Of a stretch of DNA of 64,000 bases, positions 36,115 through 46,935 are shown piece after piece. A model generated the notes under the pieces. It had not been told where the DNA came from. It ran no database searches and saw only the letters and a program-made list of their open reading frames with translations. The stretch comes from Tenacibaculum jejuense (GTDB lineage: Bacteria > Bacteroidota > Bacteroidia > Flavobacteriales > Flavobacteriaceae), in NCBI RefSeq assembly GCF_900198195.1, contig NZ_LT899436.1, positions 2,757,001-2,821,000 of the forward strand. The letters run 5' to 3'. The first letter of the stretch is position 1. Each line of letters starts with the position of its first letter. A program made the position numbers and the translations under genes.

Positions 36115-39100
36115 ATGAAAAAACAATTACTCATTGTCTTTTTCTTATTGTCTATTGTGGCAATATCTCAAGAAAACAAACCTTTTTATCGCGGAAAAAT
36201 TTCTTCAGTAGAGTATGTATCTCCAATCATATCTAGAACTGCAGATTTAGTTCCTTTTGTTGATGTTCCTAAAGAAGCTAAAGACAAAAGATCTATGGGA
36301 AATGTTATTATTCCTGGACAAGATCCTCAACAACAAGACGACTTTTTTAAAAGAAACAGACACCCTATGGAACAAAGTAGAAAAATGGCAAATGCTGGAT
36401 TAGTATTTGACACCTATTCTTCTAGTTCACAACCTACCGATCCTTCTTTAGCAGTTGGTCCTAATCATGTTATGGTAGTATTTAATACTGGATTTATGAT
36501 TTATGATAAGCAAGGAAACGAATTGTTGGGTGAAACTGCTCCTAATCCTGCAATTTTCCCATCTGGTGGATGTTGTGATTTGACTGTATCTTACGATAAT
36601 GCTGCCGATAGATGGGTATTATCATTTTTAGGTGGTGGTGCTCAAATTGCAGTTTCTGATGGGCCTAACCCTTTAACTGCTGGATGGTATATTTATAATA
36701 TCAATCAAATTAATGATTATCAAAAATTGTCTATTTGGAGTGATGGTTATTACTTAACAGATAACACCAGTAGCTCTAATAGAGTTTGGGCTTTAGAAAG
36801 AGATGCAATGTTACAAGGAGATACTAATGCTGGTATCTTAGGATTTAATCTACCAAATATTAGAACTAGTGGTTTTTACAGTCCGCAAGTATTGAATGTA
36901 ACCGACAATAACTTACCTGCAACTGGTGGTGCAACTGTTGTTTATATGCAAGATAATGCCTGGGCTGGAGTTTCTACAGACCACGTAAAAGTTTGGACTA
37001 TAGATGTTGACTGGAATAACACTTCTGCTTCAACAGTTTCTAACCCACAAGAAATTACTGTAACTCCATTTATTGGTGTTTTTGATGGTGGTAGCTTTGC
37101 TAATCTACCTCAACCAAACGGTGGAGCAACTATTGATGCTTTACAAGCGACAATTATGAATCAAGCTCAGTTTAGAAAGTTTCCAACTCATAATTCTGCT
37201 GTATTTAATTTTGTTGTAGACACTGATGCTTCTTCAGGAAAATTAGCTGGTGTGCGTTGGATGGAATTTCGTCAGACTGGTGATAATCAACCTTGGTCTT
37301 TGTATCAAGAAGGAACATATAATGCTCCTGATGGAAGACATGCTTGGAATGCTAGTTTAGCCATGGATGCAAGTGGAAATATTGGTATGGGATATACTTC
37401 TTTATCTGGACCAACAACGACAACTACAACGAGAGTAAGTTCTTATTTTACAGGTAGATCAAATGGAGATCCTTTAGGTACAATGACAGCTGCGGAAGGA
37501 TTAATTGCAAATGGTAATCAAAATATTCCAGGTACACGTTATGGTGATTATAGTAAAATTGATGTAGATCCATCAAATAATAGCACATTCTGGTATATTA
37601 CAGAGTATATGAATAATGGTAGAAAAGGTGTTATCGGTACTTTTGAAATGCAACCTGCTGGACCACCAGATACTGAAGCTCCAACAAATCCTTCAAACTT
37701 AACAGCTTCTAATATTACTTCCAGTGGCGCTACATTAAATTGGACTGCTGCTACAGATAATGTGGCCGTAGTGAGATACTTAATTTCTATAGATGGGAAT
37801 CAAGTTGGAACTTCATCAAATACGACTTTTGATGTTACTGGATTATCACCTAATACTCAATATACAGCTGCTATTGTTGCACAAGATGCTGCCGGAAATA
37901 ATTCGGGAAGTGTAGATGTTGTATTTACTACTGTTAATGGTCCGTTACCATATTGTGATTCAGCAGGAAATAATGTAAGTGATGAATTTATAAGTAACGT
38001 TACTTTAAATACGATTAACAATAATTCTGGAGCACAAGGATATTCTGATTTTTCTAGTATTTCTACTAATTTAAGTGAAGGACAAAGCTATACCATAACT
38101 ATTACTCCTACTTGGACAGGAACTGTTTATAATGAAGGTTATGCAGTTTGGATTGATTATAACAATAATGGAGATTTTGATGATTCTGGTGAACTAGTAT
38201 GGTCTAAATCACCTTCTTCTGATGCTACTAATTCTGGTTCTTTTACCATTCCTAATGGAACTGCTCAAACTTCTGTTAGAATGAGAGTTTCTATGAAATA
38301 TAATGCTATTCCTACTTCTTGTGAAACTTTTACCTACGGTGAAGTTGAGGATTATACTGTAAACTTAGAAGCTGGAAGCGACGGAGGAGGATCATCTGGT
38401 GTTATTGCTGGATTTAGTTTTGAAACTGGACTAGAAGGTTGGAGTGATCCAGGAAGTGATTGTGCTCGTGTAAATACTTCTGCAAGATCTTACGATGGAA
38501 ATTTCTCTGTTCGTTTAAGAGACGATACTTCTACTTCAAATACTGTTTCTCCTGAATTAGATCTTTCTGGAAATAACGAAGTAACTTTTGAGTTTTTTGC
38601 TTTCATTAATAGTTTTGAATCTGGTGAAAACTTCTTGGTTGAATTCTTCAACGGTACTTCTTATCAAGTAATTGGTCAGTATACTGTAGGTGTAGATTAC
38701 AACAATGAAGAATTCTTCACTGACATTATCACTTTAGATGCTGCTAATTTTAACTTTACTACTGCAAACAGATTCCGTTTACGTTGTGATGCAAGTGGAA
38801 ATGCTGATAGAGTTTATTTTGATCAAATCACTATTAGTGGAGATAATGTAAGAACTCCTTTTGTACCAGATACGAAAAGTGAAAGTACTCCTCGCGAAGA
38901 ATTATTAGACTTTACAAATAACTCTCTGAAGAATATAAAACTTTATCCGAATCCAGCTGTAAATAGTTTAAATATTGAAATTTTAAACGGTAGTTTTAGT
39001 CAGGTTACGATTTATTCTATTACTGGACAAGTTGTTTATGCTTCAGATAAAGTAGTAAATGAAAAAACAACTATAGATACTTCTCAATTCACAACTGGTT

Positions 39101-39162
39101 CTTATTTCGTGAAGTTTGTTTCAGATGGTAAAGCTGTTACAAAACGCTTCCTTAAAAAATAA
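36115..39162 (+). CDS. large secreted T9SS cargo protein (FN3, GEVED, C-terminal sorting domain)
   Basis: 1015 residues: signal peptide (MKKQLLIVFFLLSIVAISQ), a ~420-residue N-terminal beta-propeller-like part (SSQPTDPSLAVGPNHVMVVFNTGFMIYDKQG), fibronectin type III (~519-604), a GEVED domain (~665-750, VWIDYNNNGDFDDSGE ... YGEVEDY), a carbohydrate-binding-like domain (~765-905, GFSFETGLEGWSDPG) and a type A sorting domain from ~938 (IKLYPNPAVNSLNIEI ... SYFVKFVSDGKAVTKRFLKK). Exported by the type IX system and attached to or released from the surface. No protease motif was seen. Confidence 0.88.
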   Translation: MKKQLLIVFFLLSIVAISQENKPFYRGKISSVEYVSPIISRTADLVPFVDVPKEAKDKRSMGNVIIPGQDPQQQDDFFKRNRHPMEQSRKMANAGLVFDTYSSSSQPTDPSLAVGPNHVMVVFNTGFMIYDKQGNELLGETAPNPAIFPSGGCCDLTVSYDNAADRWVLSFLGGGAQIAVSDGPNPLTAGWYIYNINQINDYQKLSIWSDGYYLTDNTSSSNRVWALERDAMLQGDTNAGILGFNLPNIRTSGFYSPQVLNVTDNNLPATGGATVVYMQDNAWAGVSTDHVKVWTIDVDWNNTSASTVSNPQEITVTPFIGVFDGGSFANLPQPNGGATIDALQATIMNQAQFRKFPTHNSAVFNFVVDTDASSGKLAGVRWMEFRQTGDNQPWSLYQEGTYNAPDGRHAWNASLAMDASGNIGMGYTSLSGPTTTTTTRVSSYFTGRSNGDPLGTMTAAEGLIANGNQNIPGTRYGDYSKIDVDPSNNSTFWYITEYMNNGRKGVIGTFEMQPAGPPDTEAPTNPSNLTASNITSSGATLNWTAATDNVAVVRYLISIDGNQVGTSSNTTFDVTGLSPNTQYTAAIVAQDAAGNNSGSVDVVFTTVNGPLPYCDSAGNNVSDEFISNVTLNTINNNSGAQGYSDFSSISTNLSEGQSYTITITPTWTGTVYNEGYAVWIDYNNNGDFDDSGELVWSKSPSSDATNSGSFTIPNGTAQTSVRMRVSMKYNAIPTSCETFTYGEVEDYTVNLEAGSDGGGSSGVIAGFSFETGLEGWSDPGSDCARVNTSARSYDGNFSVRLRDDTSTSNTVSPELDLSGNNEVTFEFFAFINSFESGENFLVEFFNGTSYQVIGQYTVGVDYNNEEFFTDIITLDAANFNFTTANRFRLRCDASGNADRVYFDQITISGDNVRTPFVPDTKSESTPREELLDFTNNSLKNIKLYPNPAVNSLNIEILNGSFSQVTIYSITGQVVYASDKVVNEKTTIDTSQFTTGSYFVKFVSDGKAVTKRFLKK

Positions 39163-39182
39163 TATAAACTTCTTTAAAAAAG

Positions 39183-39214
39183 AAAAGGTCACTCAAAATT
39201 GAGTGACCTTTTTA
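39183..39214. terminator. bidirectional intrinsic terminator
   Basis: AAAAGGTCACTCAA / TTGAGTGACCTTTT stem with a 2-nt loop, between the convergent T9SS gene and alpha-2-macroglobulin gene. Confidence 0.9.
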
Positions 39215-39234
39215 TTTTTCATCATCTAAACTTT

Positions 39235-42200
39235 CTATTTCAAAACCTTAATCCATTGCCCTTTTGTTCTTGAAATATAATCATTGTCATACATCGCTTC
39301 TGCTTGTACTCCAGGCAAATAATAATCTCCTAAATATGATGCATTTAGTAACACTCTAAATGTTTTCGATTTAAAACCAGAGAGTGTAAAATAATTGCTA
39401 ATACTTGCATCTCTTATATCTGTATAATCTACTGCAGAAGAAGTGGTATTGCTTCCGAATTCTGTAAAACGAGTATTTACAACTTCCCAACCAGATGGTA
39501 AAAATTGTGTTAATGCTATATTTTGAACCGTTTCATTTGTTGTGTTCCTAACAGTTATTTCCGCTACAAAATTTGTTCCTTGAGATAAGCTTCCAACACC
39601 TATTCTATTTCCCTCTTTGTTTTTATAAACTACTTTTACATCAAGGTTTTTCTGAATAACTTTCTCCTCTCCTACTGGTAAAATCCCTCTATTGTATACT
39701 CTTACATATAATGGACTTTCAGAACTGTTATTAATCACAAGTGCATTATTACTCTTTAAGGAATTCATATCTTTCACAAATAGTGATTTGGTTGTGTTTA
39801 TTGATGTTTGGGTTCCATTCCAAGTATAATTTGCATTAATACCTGAATTTTCTCCATTCTTTAATGCATATTGAGCCATCGCCAATAAACCATATGAAGT
39901 TGTTTGAGTACTCATCCAACGATCACTAGATAAACTTTCGGCAATATCTTTTGCTAACTTTATCGATTGTACTTCGTCTCCTGTTAATGTATACGTTTCT
40001 AACGACATTGCTTTATCTCTAATTTCTGAACCATAATTATAATAATATCTTCTGTTATAATCATTACTTGTAATTGATTTTAAAATAGATTCAGCTGTAG
40101 ATTTTTTTCCTATTAACGCATAAGCAGCTGCTAAACGTCTTTTTGTTGAGCTTGATATTCCTGAAGTTTCTCTTAATCTATTCATTGATGCTAAATCTGG
40201 ACTATTCGATAAACTCAACGTATATAAACGATAAGCCTGAGCAAACTCATTATTGTAATATTTTGAAGATTTCCTCCATTTTCTAGCTTCATTCTTCTGA
40301 TATGTTAACCATTTGGCTTTAAATCCTATTGGTAATGCATATCCTCTTTTTTCAGCTTCCAATAAAAAATGACCTGCATAAGATGTTCCCCAACTATTAG
40401 CGCTTACTCCTCCTGGCCAATATGAAAGTCCTCCATTTAACTTTTGAAATGATGATAATCTATTAATCGCTGCTTTTATATTTCGTTCTATTGATTTTTT
40501 CTTCTCTCCTGATAATTCAAATAGCTCAGGAAAATATAACTGTGGAAAAACACTAGATGTCGTTTGTTCTACACAACCGTGAGGATAACGAATTAAATAC
40601 TCCATACGACTTGTAAAATTCATTGGAGGTAATGTAGATAATTCTATACTTGCAGAATTCGTTCCTTTTGTTCCGAAAGTTGCTAAATCTAATTGATTTT
40701 CTTCTCCTGATTTTAATACTAACTCCTTAATTTCGGTAGTTACTGGATTTGGATTTAAGACATCTATTTCTACTTCGTAAAATGCTTTTTCGCTTCCAGA
40801 ATTTGCTTCTACTCTTACTTTTCCAATACCTTTAAAATCATTTACTTTTAGAGTAAAATATGCCATTTTTTCATCTGGCTGATTGAACTGTAATGTTTGT
40901 GTTGCTTTACCTTCAATGCTAAATGAAGGATCTGGCTTAACCGTAACTTTTACATTCTTTACATTTTCTTTCATTGCGAAAACTGTTACTGGTAAAGTAA
41001 CGGTTTCTTTTGGTGTGATTTTACGCGGTAAAGATGCTAATACCATTACAGGTTTACGTACAAAAGCATTTTTTTCGTCACTTCCATAAGCTTCTTTAGT
41101 GCCATTAGATGCAACAACCATCGCTCTCACTGAACCTACATAATTCGGAATTTTAATTTCATGAGTTTTTACCTCTCCAGAACCTAACTTAAAAGGTCCT
41201 AAAAACGAAACCATCGGTTTAAAACGATTCGCTTTCTTGTTTTTACTTCCTGCTTTAGCTTCATCACCTCCAATACTTAAAATCTGATTTACTTCTCCTC
41301 CATAAGCTCCAATAACATCATCAAAAATATCCCAAGTTCTTACTCCTAAAGATTGTCTTGCATAAAATGTCGACCATGGATTTGGTGTTTTAAATCGAGT
41401 TAAATCTAATAATCCATCATCAACTAAAGCAATTGTGTAAGTCATTGCTTTTGCATTCTTCTCTTTAACTCTAATTTTCGCAACACTTTCTGGTTTTAAT
41501 TCATCTGCTAATTGAATTTCTGGTTCCAATTTAGTTTCAGGATCTTTTACCAACATCGGAATAGCTCCATACATTCGAATTGGCAAATCATTTTTTGTCT
41601 GAGAATGTTGTTGTAACAATGAAATATTTACAAATACATTTGGTGTGTATGTTTTTAAAACTGGAAAACTAAAATCTGTTTGTTTATCTTTTGTTTCTAC
41701 CCAAAAATGATCTAAAACTTGTGTCCCATTTTCAATAGTAATTAAAGCTCTACCACCTGCTGATGAAGGAAATTTCACTGTAGCGTTTTCATTCACATTA
41801 TAGGATTCTTTATCACTTGAAAACACAAGCATTGTTGCATTTGTTTTGTCTTGACTTCCTCTTTTAGCTCCGTACCAAGAAGGCCAATCAAAATAAACAA
41901 CTGCTGAAGTAACATGCTTACTTTTTTTATCTTTTACTTTAATTAAATAACGCCCCCAATCATTTTTATCAATTTTTAAATTGAAAGCTCCTTTACCATT
42001 TGCACTAGTTCGTACATTCTTAGAATCGTAATATTCGCGTTGAGTTGAACCATCGTAATAAGATAATCCGTCGCTAGAAGAACTCCACCACCATCTCCAA
42101 CTTAACTTATAAACTTTTACTTCTAAATCATTTATAATTCCTTTTCCTTCTTCATTTACAGATGCTACATTAAAAGCATATTCTTGATCTGTAAATAAAT

Positions 42201-44742
42201 AGTTTTTAGACTGTTGTTCTTCTGCTAAATTTAGTCCTGCATATGATTTGTATGGTGAAACTTTGGTACTGTACACATCTGTACTAAAATCACCTCCGTT
42301 TTCATAAACTTTAGTTATAAAACTAGCACGAACCATTCCCGGAACTCTAGTTCCTAAATCTGCTTTTTTAGTAAAACTAACTTTACCTTCATTATCTAAA
42401 TTTCCAGATGCGATTACTGAATTTGATGTTCTTATTCTTCTTGTAACATCATCAAAAACATAATTATCGTACTTTGGAAATTTAGTCGTTGTTCTCGAAA
42501 ACTTAGATTCTATATCATATTTTAAACCTCTTGCAATAGCTCCATGTAACCATTTTACCTCTAACTCACCATGAACAGGTCTTCCTGATTTTACAAACTT
42601 GTCTTCTGTTTTTACTTTAATTTTTAAACGATTTGGTTTTATCGTTTCAACTTTTAATACTTTATTGAATTTAGCTGCTCCTACATTTACTCTTAACTTC
42701 CAATTTCCAGTGATGGCTTCTGCATCTGTTTTAGGCGCATAAGTGTATACATTTAAATTATTCTTTTGAACAATTTTTCGATCTGTAATTTTTCCTTGCG
42801 GATCAACTAATTCAAATTTAATTGGATGCTTTTCAGGAATTGGATTTGCTTTATCATTCAACACAAAAGTTAAAAACATTTTATCACCTGGTCTCCATAC
42901 TCCTCTTTCTCCGTAAATGTATCCTTTAATTCCTTTCTGCAATCTTGCTCCTGAAACATCGAACTTACTCATCGACAATGAATTTCCATCATTCAACTTT
43001 ACATAAGTTGTACTGTTATTATCAGATACTTTTGCAAAATATGCTCCTTTTACATCATCAAAAATTGCGACACCTTCCGCATTTGTTTTAGCAGAAACTA
43101 CAATTTGCTGTTGCAGATTAATTAATTCGACTTTAGCACCGTTTGAAGGTTGAGTACTTAAAAGATTGGTTACTGCTACGAAAGTATTATCGTTATTTCC
43201 TTTCTTTACAATAACTCCTAAGTTAGAAGCTAATAAATTGGTGCTTATTTTTTTATTCCTATAAAATGATTTTTTACAAGGATCTTTGCGTTCATTCCAA
43301 TTGTAATCGTCGTAATAATCATCGTAGTAATAACCATAACCAGCACGATCGTAATTACGTGTATCTACTTCTTTTTTTCCGAAAACAATAGTTGCATTAC
43401 TTTCTTCACCATCACAAGAATAATTAGAATATTCTTTATGATACGATAACTCAACTCGATACATCGCTCCATTTTCAACAGTAACTAAGTCAGATAAATC
43501 TACAGCAAAAGCATTTGGTTTACTTAAATGTAATCCTTGATTCGCTAAATTCACTGTATATTTTGCAGTTGGTCTTCCTACATAACGAATATTACCTTGA
43601 TTATTTAAGTTGTTGTTTTGTAAAAATTGAAGAACGTTATTCTTATAAATTTTATAAACAGTCGCATCTACAGCTTTTAAGTTTACAGCTTTAAAGTTAA
43701 TTTTTAAATTATCAGAATTAGGTAAAATAGTTCCACTTTTAATGAAACTTAATTCTGGTTTTAATTGTTCAAAATATAAAGTTCTAACGACATTATTTTT
43801 TAAAGTATAACCTTCAGTATTTTTTATGCCTTTAAAAACCTCAATATCTACTTTATTACGAATAGAAGCTTTTGGATATACACTGATAACGTTGTTCTTT
43901 ATTTTGGTTGTGAAATTTTGTTTTTGAGTATTTACAAACTGAATTAATCCCTTTAAATTTTGACTTTTGTTAATTGGATCTGAAAAGTTAATATCTATTC
44001 TTTGCTTGTTGTCATTAAAAACATCAAACGACAATACTTTAAAATTTGATTTTCCTGTAATGACCATTTCACGTTCTCCTTTAGAACTTGAATTAACAAT
44101 TTCACCGTTCCAATTTACTTTTACAGTCTTATCATCAGGAAAACGTTGTAAACTATCAATTTTAAATCGTACCGCATTTGTATAAGTATCTGAAGTGATA
44201 TCAAACTTGATATTCTTTTCTTTTCCGTTGTAATTTGCTTTTACTAATTCTGTTATTTTTTTTCCTTCAATTACATCGCTAGAAGTTAAACTTCCTTCAA
44301 TATAATACCAATCTTTGTTGTAAATAGAAGGTGCTTGTAATGCGATACTAAATTGTAAAGGTTTTGTTTTTAAGGCTACTGTAAAATCCTGTAGCGATTT
44401 ATCTACGTTAGTGTATAATTTATCTAAATGAACTGTAATTGAGTATTCTTTATTACTTTCTAATTTTGTTTCTGGAACAAAGGACAAAATAGTATTATTA
44501 AGTTCTATTTTTCCTTTTACTTTCGGACTCATTGTAATTACATCATCCCCAATTTCTTGTACATCTACTGTTTTGTTCAGGTAAAAGTCTAACTTAGGTA
44601 AAACAGAAATCATTTTTTCTGGATAAACACTAATGTATTCGGTAAAACTTGTTACATCGCTTTCTTTAGTTTCTGTTTTCTTTTTACATGCTGTTACTAA
44701 AACAATAAGAATCAACAAGTAAGATGAGATTTTTTTGGTCAT
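39235..44742 (-). CDS. bacterial alpha-2-macroglobulin lipoprotein
   Basis: 1835 residues with lipobox LVTAC (then KKK, not a surface-export tag, so probably periplasm-facing). N-terminal MG domains; bait/MG segments (GYIYGERGVWRPGDKMFLTF is a family signature); the thioester motif GCVEQ with Cys1390; an alpha-helical thioester domain (LNGGLSYWPGG) and a C-terminal MG10-type domain. It traps proteases that reach the periplasm and is thought to protect the wall during repair together with PBP1C. Here PBP1C is 12.7 kb downstream with accessory genes between. Confidence 0.92.
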   Translation of the reverse strand: MTKKISSYLLILIVLVTACKKKTETKESDVTSFTEYISVYPEKMISVLPKLDFYLNKTVDVQEIGDDVITMSPKVKGKIELNNTILSFVPETKLESNKEYSITVHLDKLYTNVDKSLQDFTVALKTKPLQFSIALQAPSIYNKDWYYIEGSLTSSDVIEGKKITELVKANYNGKEKNIKFDITSDTYTNAVRFKIDSLQRFPDDKTVKVNWNGEIVNSSSKGEREMVITGKSNFKVLSFDVFNDNKQRIDINFSDPINKSQNLKGLIQFVNTQKQNFTTKIKNNVISVYPKASIRNKVDIEVFKGIKNTEGYTLKNNVVRTLYFEQLKPELSFIKSGTILPNSDNLKINFKAVNLKAVDATVYKIYKNNVLQFLQNNNLNNQGNIRYVGRPTAKYTVNLANQGLHLSKPNAFAVDLSDLVTVENGAMYRVELSYHKEYSNYSCDGEESNATIVFGKKEVDTRNYDRAGYGYYYDDYYDDYNWNERKDPCKKSFYRNKKISTNLLASNLGVIVKKGNNDNTFVAVTNLLSTQPSNGAKVELINLQQQIVVSAKTNAEGVAIFDDVKGAYFAKVSDNNSTTYVKLNDGNSLSMSKFDVSGARLQKGIKGYIYGERGVWRPGDKMFLTFVLNDKANPIPEKHPIKFELVDPQGKITDRKIVQKNNLNVYTYAPKTDAEAITGNWKLRVNVGAAKFNKVLKVETIKPNRLKIKVKTEDKFVKSGRPVHGELEVKWLHGAIARGLKYDIESKFSRTTTKFPKYDNYVFDDVTRRIRTSNSVIASGNLDNEGKVSFTKKADLGTRVPGMVRASFITKVYENGGDFSTDVYSTKVSPYKSYAGLNLAEEQQSKNYLFTDQEYAFNVASVNEEGKGIINDLEVKVYKLSWRWWWSSSSDGLSYYDGSTQREYYDSKNVRTSANGKGAFNLKIDKNDWGRYLIKVKDKKSKHVTSAVVYFDWPSWYGAKRGSQDKTNATMLVFSSDKESYNVNENATVKFPSSAGGRALITIENGTQVLDHFWVETKDKQTDFSFPVLKTYTPNVFVNISLLQQHSQTKNDLPIRMYGAIPMLVKDPETKLEPEIQLADELKPESVAKIRVKEKNAKAMTYTIALVDDGLLDLTRFKTPNPWSTFYARQSLGVRTWDIFDDVIGAYGGEVNQILSIGGDEAKAGSKNKKANRFKPMVSFLGPFKLGSGEVKTHEIKIPNYVGSVRAMVVASNGTKEAYGSDEKNAFVRKPVMVLASLPRKITPKETVTLPVTVFAMKENVKNVKVTVKPDPSFSIEGKATQTLQFNQPDEKMAYFTLKVNDFKGIGKVRVEANSGSEKAFYEVEIDVLNPNPVTTEIKELVLKSGEENQLDLATFGTKGTNSASIELSTLPPMNFTSRMEYLIRYPHGCVEQTTSSVFPQLYFPELFELSGEKKKSIERNIKAAINRLSSFQKLNGGLSYWPGGVSANSWGTSYAGHFLLEAEKRGYALPIGFKAKWLTYQKNEARKWRKSSKYYNNEFAQAYRLYTLSLSNSPDLASMNRLRETSGISSSTKRRLAAAYALIGKKSTAESILKSITSNDYNRRYYYNYGSEIRDKAMSLETYTLTGDEVQSIKLAKDIAESLSSDRWMSTQTTSYGLLAMAQYALKNGENSGINANYTWNGTQTSINTTKSLFVKDMNSLKSNNALVINNSSESPLYVRVYNRGILPVGEEKVIQKNLDVKVVYKNKEGNRIGVGSLSQGTNFVAEITVRNTTNETVQNIALTQFLPSGWEVVNTRFTEFGSNTTSSAVDYTDIRDASISNYFTLSGFKSKTFRVLLNASYLGDYYLPGVQAEAMYDNDYISRTKGQWIKVLK

Positions 44743-45168
44743 GTTTTTTACAATTTTTTTCTAGTTAACTGATATTCAAAGTTAATAAAATAGAGGTGAA
44801 AAAGATTTTAGAATTCGTAAATTGAATGTTTCGATGAGTTAACTGTATATAAACTTATGTTAGCCGTAATTTCTATATTAATAATTGTTGAATCATCTCA
44901 AAGAGACTAAAAACATACAATCATACACTTAAAATTACTTTCATAAGTCTGTTTCTGATCAAAACAAGTTAAAAAACTAAAAATCAAAATTCTAAATATT
45001 TTATTTGTGTTCAAAATTCCTTCAAAACTAATAAAACGTTTATAATATTAATTAGAGTTTTCTAAATTCGTGGATTCTTGTTCTCTATTCGTCTACAGAT
45101 TTACTAAATTTGTATTACTACAAAATCAAAAAAAATACGTCTTTGTTTATTAAGCTTATTTTCTTGAT
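44743..45168. other. 426-bp intergenic region with a promoter-like copy
   Basis: AT-rich, no credible gene. A minus-strand TAACTTTG (44777-44784) is a candidate -7 element for the alpha-2-macroglobulin gene. At about 45088-45117 the plus strand carries TATTCGT...CTAAATTTGTA, closely resembling the miaE promoter region at 46909-46938 although no plus-strand gene follows. Confidence 0.4.
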
Positions 45169-46812
45169 TTAATTTTTCCTTTTTAACTTAGTACCGTCTT
45201 CATCATAATACTCGGCAGTTTTATATTCACCTTTTTCATCATAATAAGTGATTGATCGTAACTTAATATCCTTTGTATTATGATAATATTCTTTAATAGT
45301 TACCAAGACACCACTTTTTAGGATTTCTTCTTTAGAAATATTTCCATTTTCGAAAAAAGTTTTGGTCATATCCTTTTTCCCATTTTCATCATAATGCGTG
45401 TAACTTGTCTTATTTCCATTCCCTCTTTCATCATAATAACTGATTGATTTCAGCTTATTATCTTTTGTATTATAGTACTCCTTAAAAATTAACATGACAC
45501 CATTTTTTAAAGTTAGCTCTTCAGAAATATTACCATTTTCAAAAAAAGTTTTGGTCATATCCTTTTTTCCATTTTCATCATAATGCGTGTAACTTGTCTT
45601 ATTTCCATTTTTATGAAAGGAAATTTTTTCTCCAACCTCATCCCCTTCGTCATTATAATTTATAACTTTTTTAAGCTTGTTATTGGCATAAAATATTTTG
45701 TGTGTGCCGACAATTATTCCATTTTTTGTTGAAAATTCTTCTGCTATAGTACCATTTTCGTGAAATTCTTTCCAATTTCCATTGGTTAATTTGTTAAAAT
45801 ATTCGTCATCATTTCTAAATCCTTCTTTGTATTCTTCATAAATAAAGCTAGATTTAATTTGACCATTTTCATGATAGGTGTTATGACGATAATTTCCATT
45901 TGATATTTGATTTGCAGTAACCTTTACTTTACCATTCTCATAAAACTCGTTATAAAATAAATAACCTTCTTTTGTAAATCCTTTTTCTGCAAGTAATTTA
46001 TCTGTAGTATAATAACTATGAAATGTTTCAACTATGGAATCACCTAATATTTTGATAAACTTTTTTTCAATCTCCAAAACACCTTCTTTTGTGTAATCTT
46101 TTATCCATACTTCTTCTCCTTTCTTGTACAGATAACGTCTTTTTAAATAACCTTCTTTTTCAAATTCTTCCCATTCTCCTTCTGCTTCTCCTTCAAACCA
46201 AAAACCCTTTTGATCTAACCTTCCATTCTTAAAAAAACTCTTAGCAACACCATGTTTTAAACCATTTTTATATGTTTTTATAAATCTAGGTGTTCCACTT
46301 CTATAAAATGTTTGCCAAATACTATCTTTTTTTCCATTTTTATAAAAACCTTTTTCTTCAATGGTAACACCATCATCAAAATATCGTACCTCTTTACCTG
46401 TTGGAAAATTCGCTATAATCATTGGTAATCCATTTTTATGATAAGCCTTCCATTCTCCAAATTGATTTCCTTTATTATCTAAAACACCTTCCTTTTTGAG
46501 TTGCTTATTTTCATAAAACCACTGCCATTTACCAATAGGAATAGTATCTTTAATCAACTTTCCTTTTTTAGCGACTACACCATTCTGATGAAACACAGTA
46601 AAATCACCTGAACGAAGTCCGTTTTCATAATGTAATATCGCTTTAACTTCACCCTCTTTGTAAAATTCTTTCCAAACTCCTTCTTTCTTATTGTTTATTA
46701 TTTTTCCAGACTCTTTAAGCTGACCATTATCATAAAATTCCTTTTTATTTTCTTGAGTACAAGAATTCATAGTAAAAATTACAAGTAAACAAATCACAAT
46801 TTTATACATCAT
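45169..46812 (-). CDS. MORN/YwqK-type repeat lipoprotein
   Basis: About 547 residues from ATG 46812 (or 46809), which gives the lipoprotein signal MMYKIVICLLVIFTMNSC; the open frame runs 12 codons further upstream but without a signal. It is built of ~20 repeats of the form FYENGKLKKEG...GKKEGVWKEF (MORN_2, the so-called toxin-antitoxin YwqK-like repeat). Function unknown; probably an extended beta-ribbon at the cell surface. Near the C-terminus a 63-codon block is duplicated in tandem (see findings). Confidence 0.82.
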   Translation of the reverse strand: MMYKIVICLLVIFTMNSCTQENKKEFYDNGQLKESGKIINNKKEGVWKEFYKEGEVKAILHYENGLRSGDFTVFHQNGVVAKKGKLIKDTIPIGKWQWFYENKQLKKEGVLDNKGNQFGEWKAYHKNGLPMIIANFPTGKEVRYFDDGVTIEEKGFYKNGKKDSIWQTFYRSGTPRFIKTYKNGLKHGVAKSFFKNGRLDQKGFWFEGEAEGEWEEFEKEGYLKRRYLYKKGEEVWIKDYTKEGVLEIEKKFIKILGDSIVETFHSYYTTDKLLAEKGFTKEGYLFYNEFYENGKVKVTANQISNGNYRHNTYHENGQIKSSFIYEEYKEGFRNDDEYFNKLTNGNWKEFHENGTIAEEFSTKNGIIVGTHKIFYANNKLKKVINYNDEGDEVGEKISFHKNGNKTSYTHYDENGKKDMTKTFFENGNISEELTLKNGVMLIFKEYYNTKDNKLKSISYYDERGNGNKTSYTHYDENGKKDMTKTFFENGNISKEEILKSGVLVTIKEYYHNTKDIKLRSITYYDEKGEYKTAEYYDEDGTKLKRKN

Positions 46813-46927
46813 GCAATAATTAATAGAATTTAAATTATTTATACTCAAAATTAACTACACAAAATATAAAATCAAGGTGTAATTAAAAATTTGGTCTTAA
46901 CTAGCTTATATTCGTTCACGCTTTTGC

Positions 46928-46935
46928 TAAATTTG
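46928..46935 (+). promoter_or_regulatory. miaE promoter (-7 element)
   Basis: TAAATTTG, 31 bp before the miaE ATG, matches the Bacteroidetes -7 consensus TAnnTTTG. No good TTTG at the expected -33 spacing. Confidence 0.5.

Noticed and set aside
36115-39162. secreted protease
   Set aside because: The architecture (FN3, GEVED, sorting domain) occurs in many T9SS cargo enzymes, but no HExxH, Ser or Cys protease motif was found in the N-terminal part.
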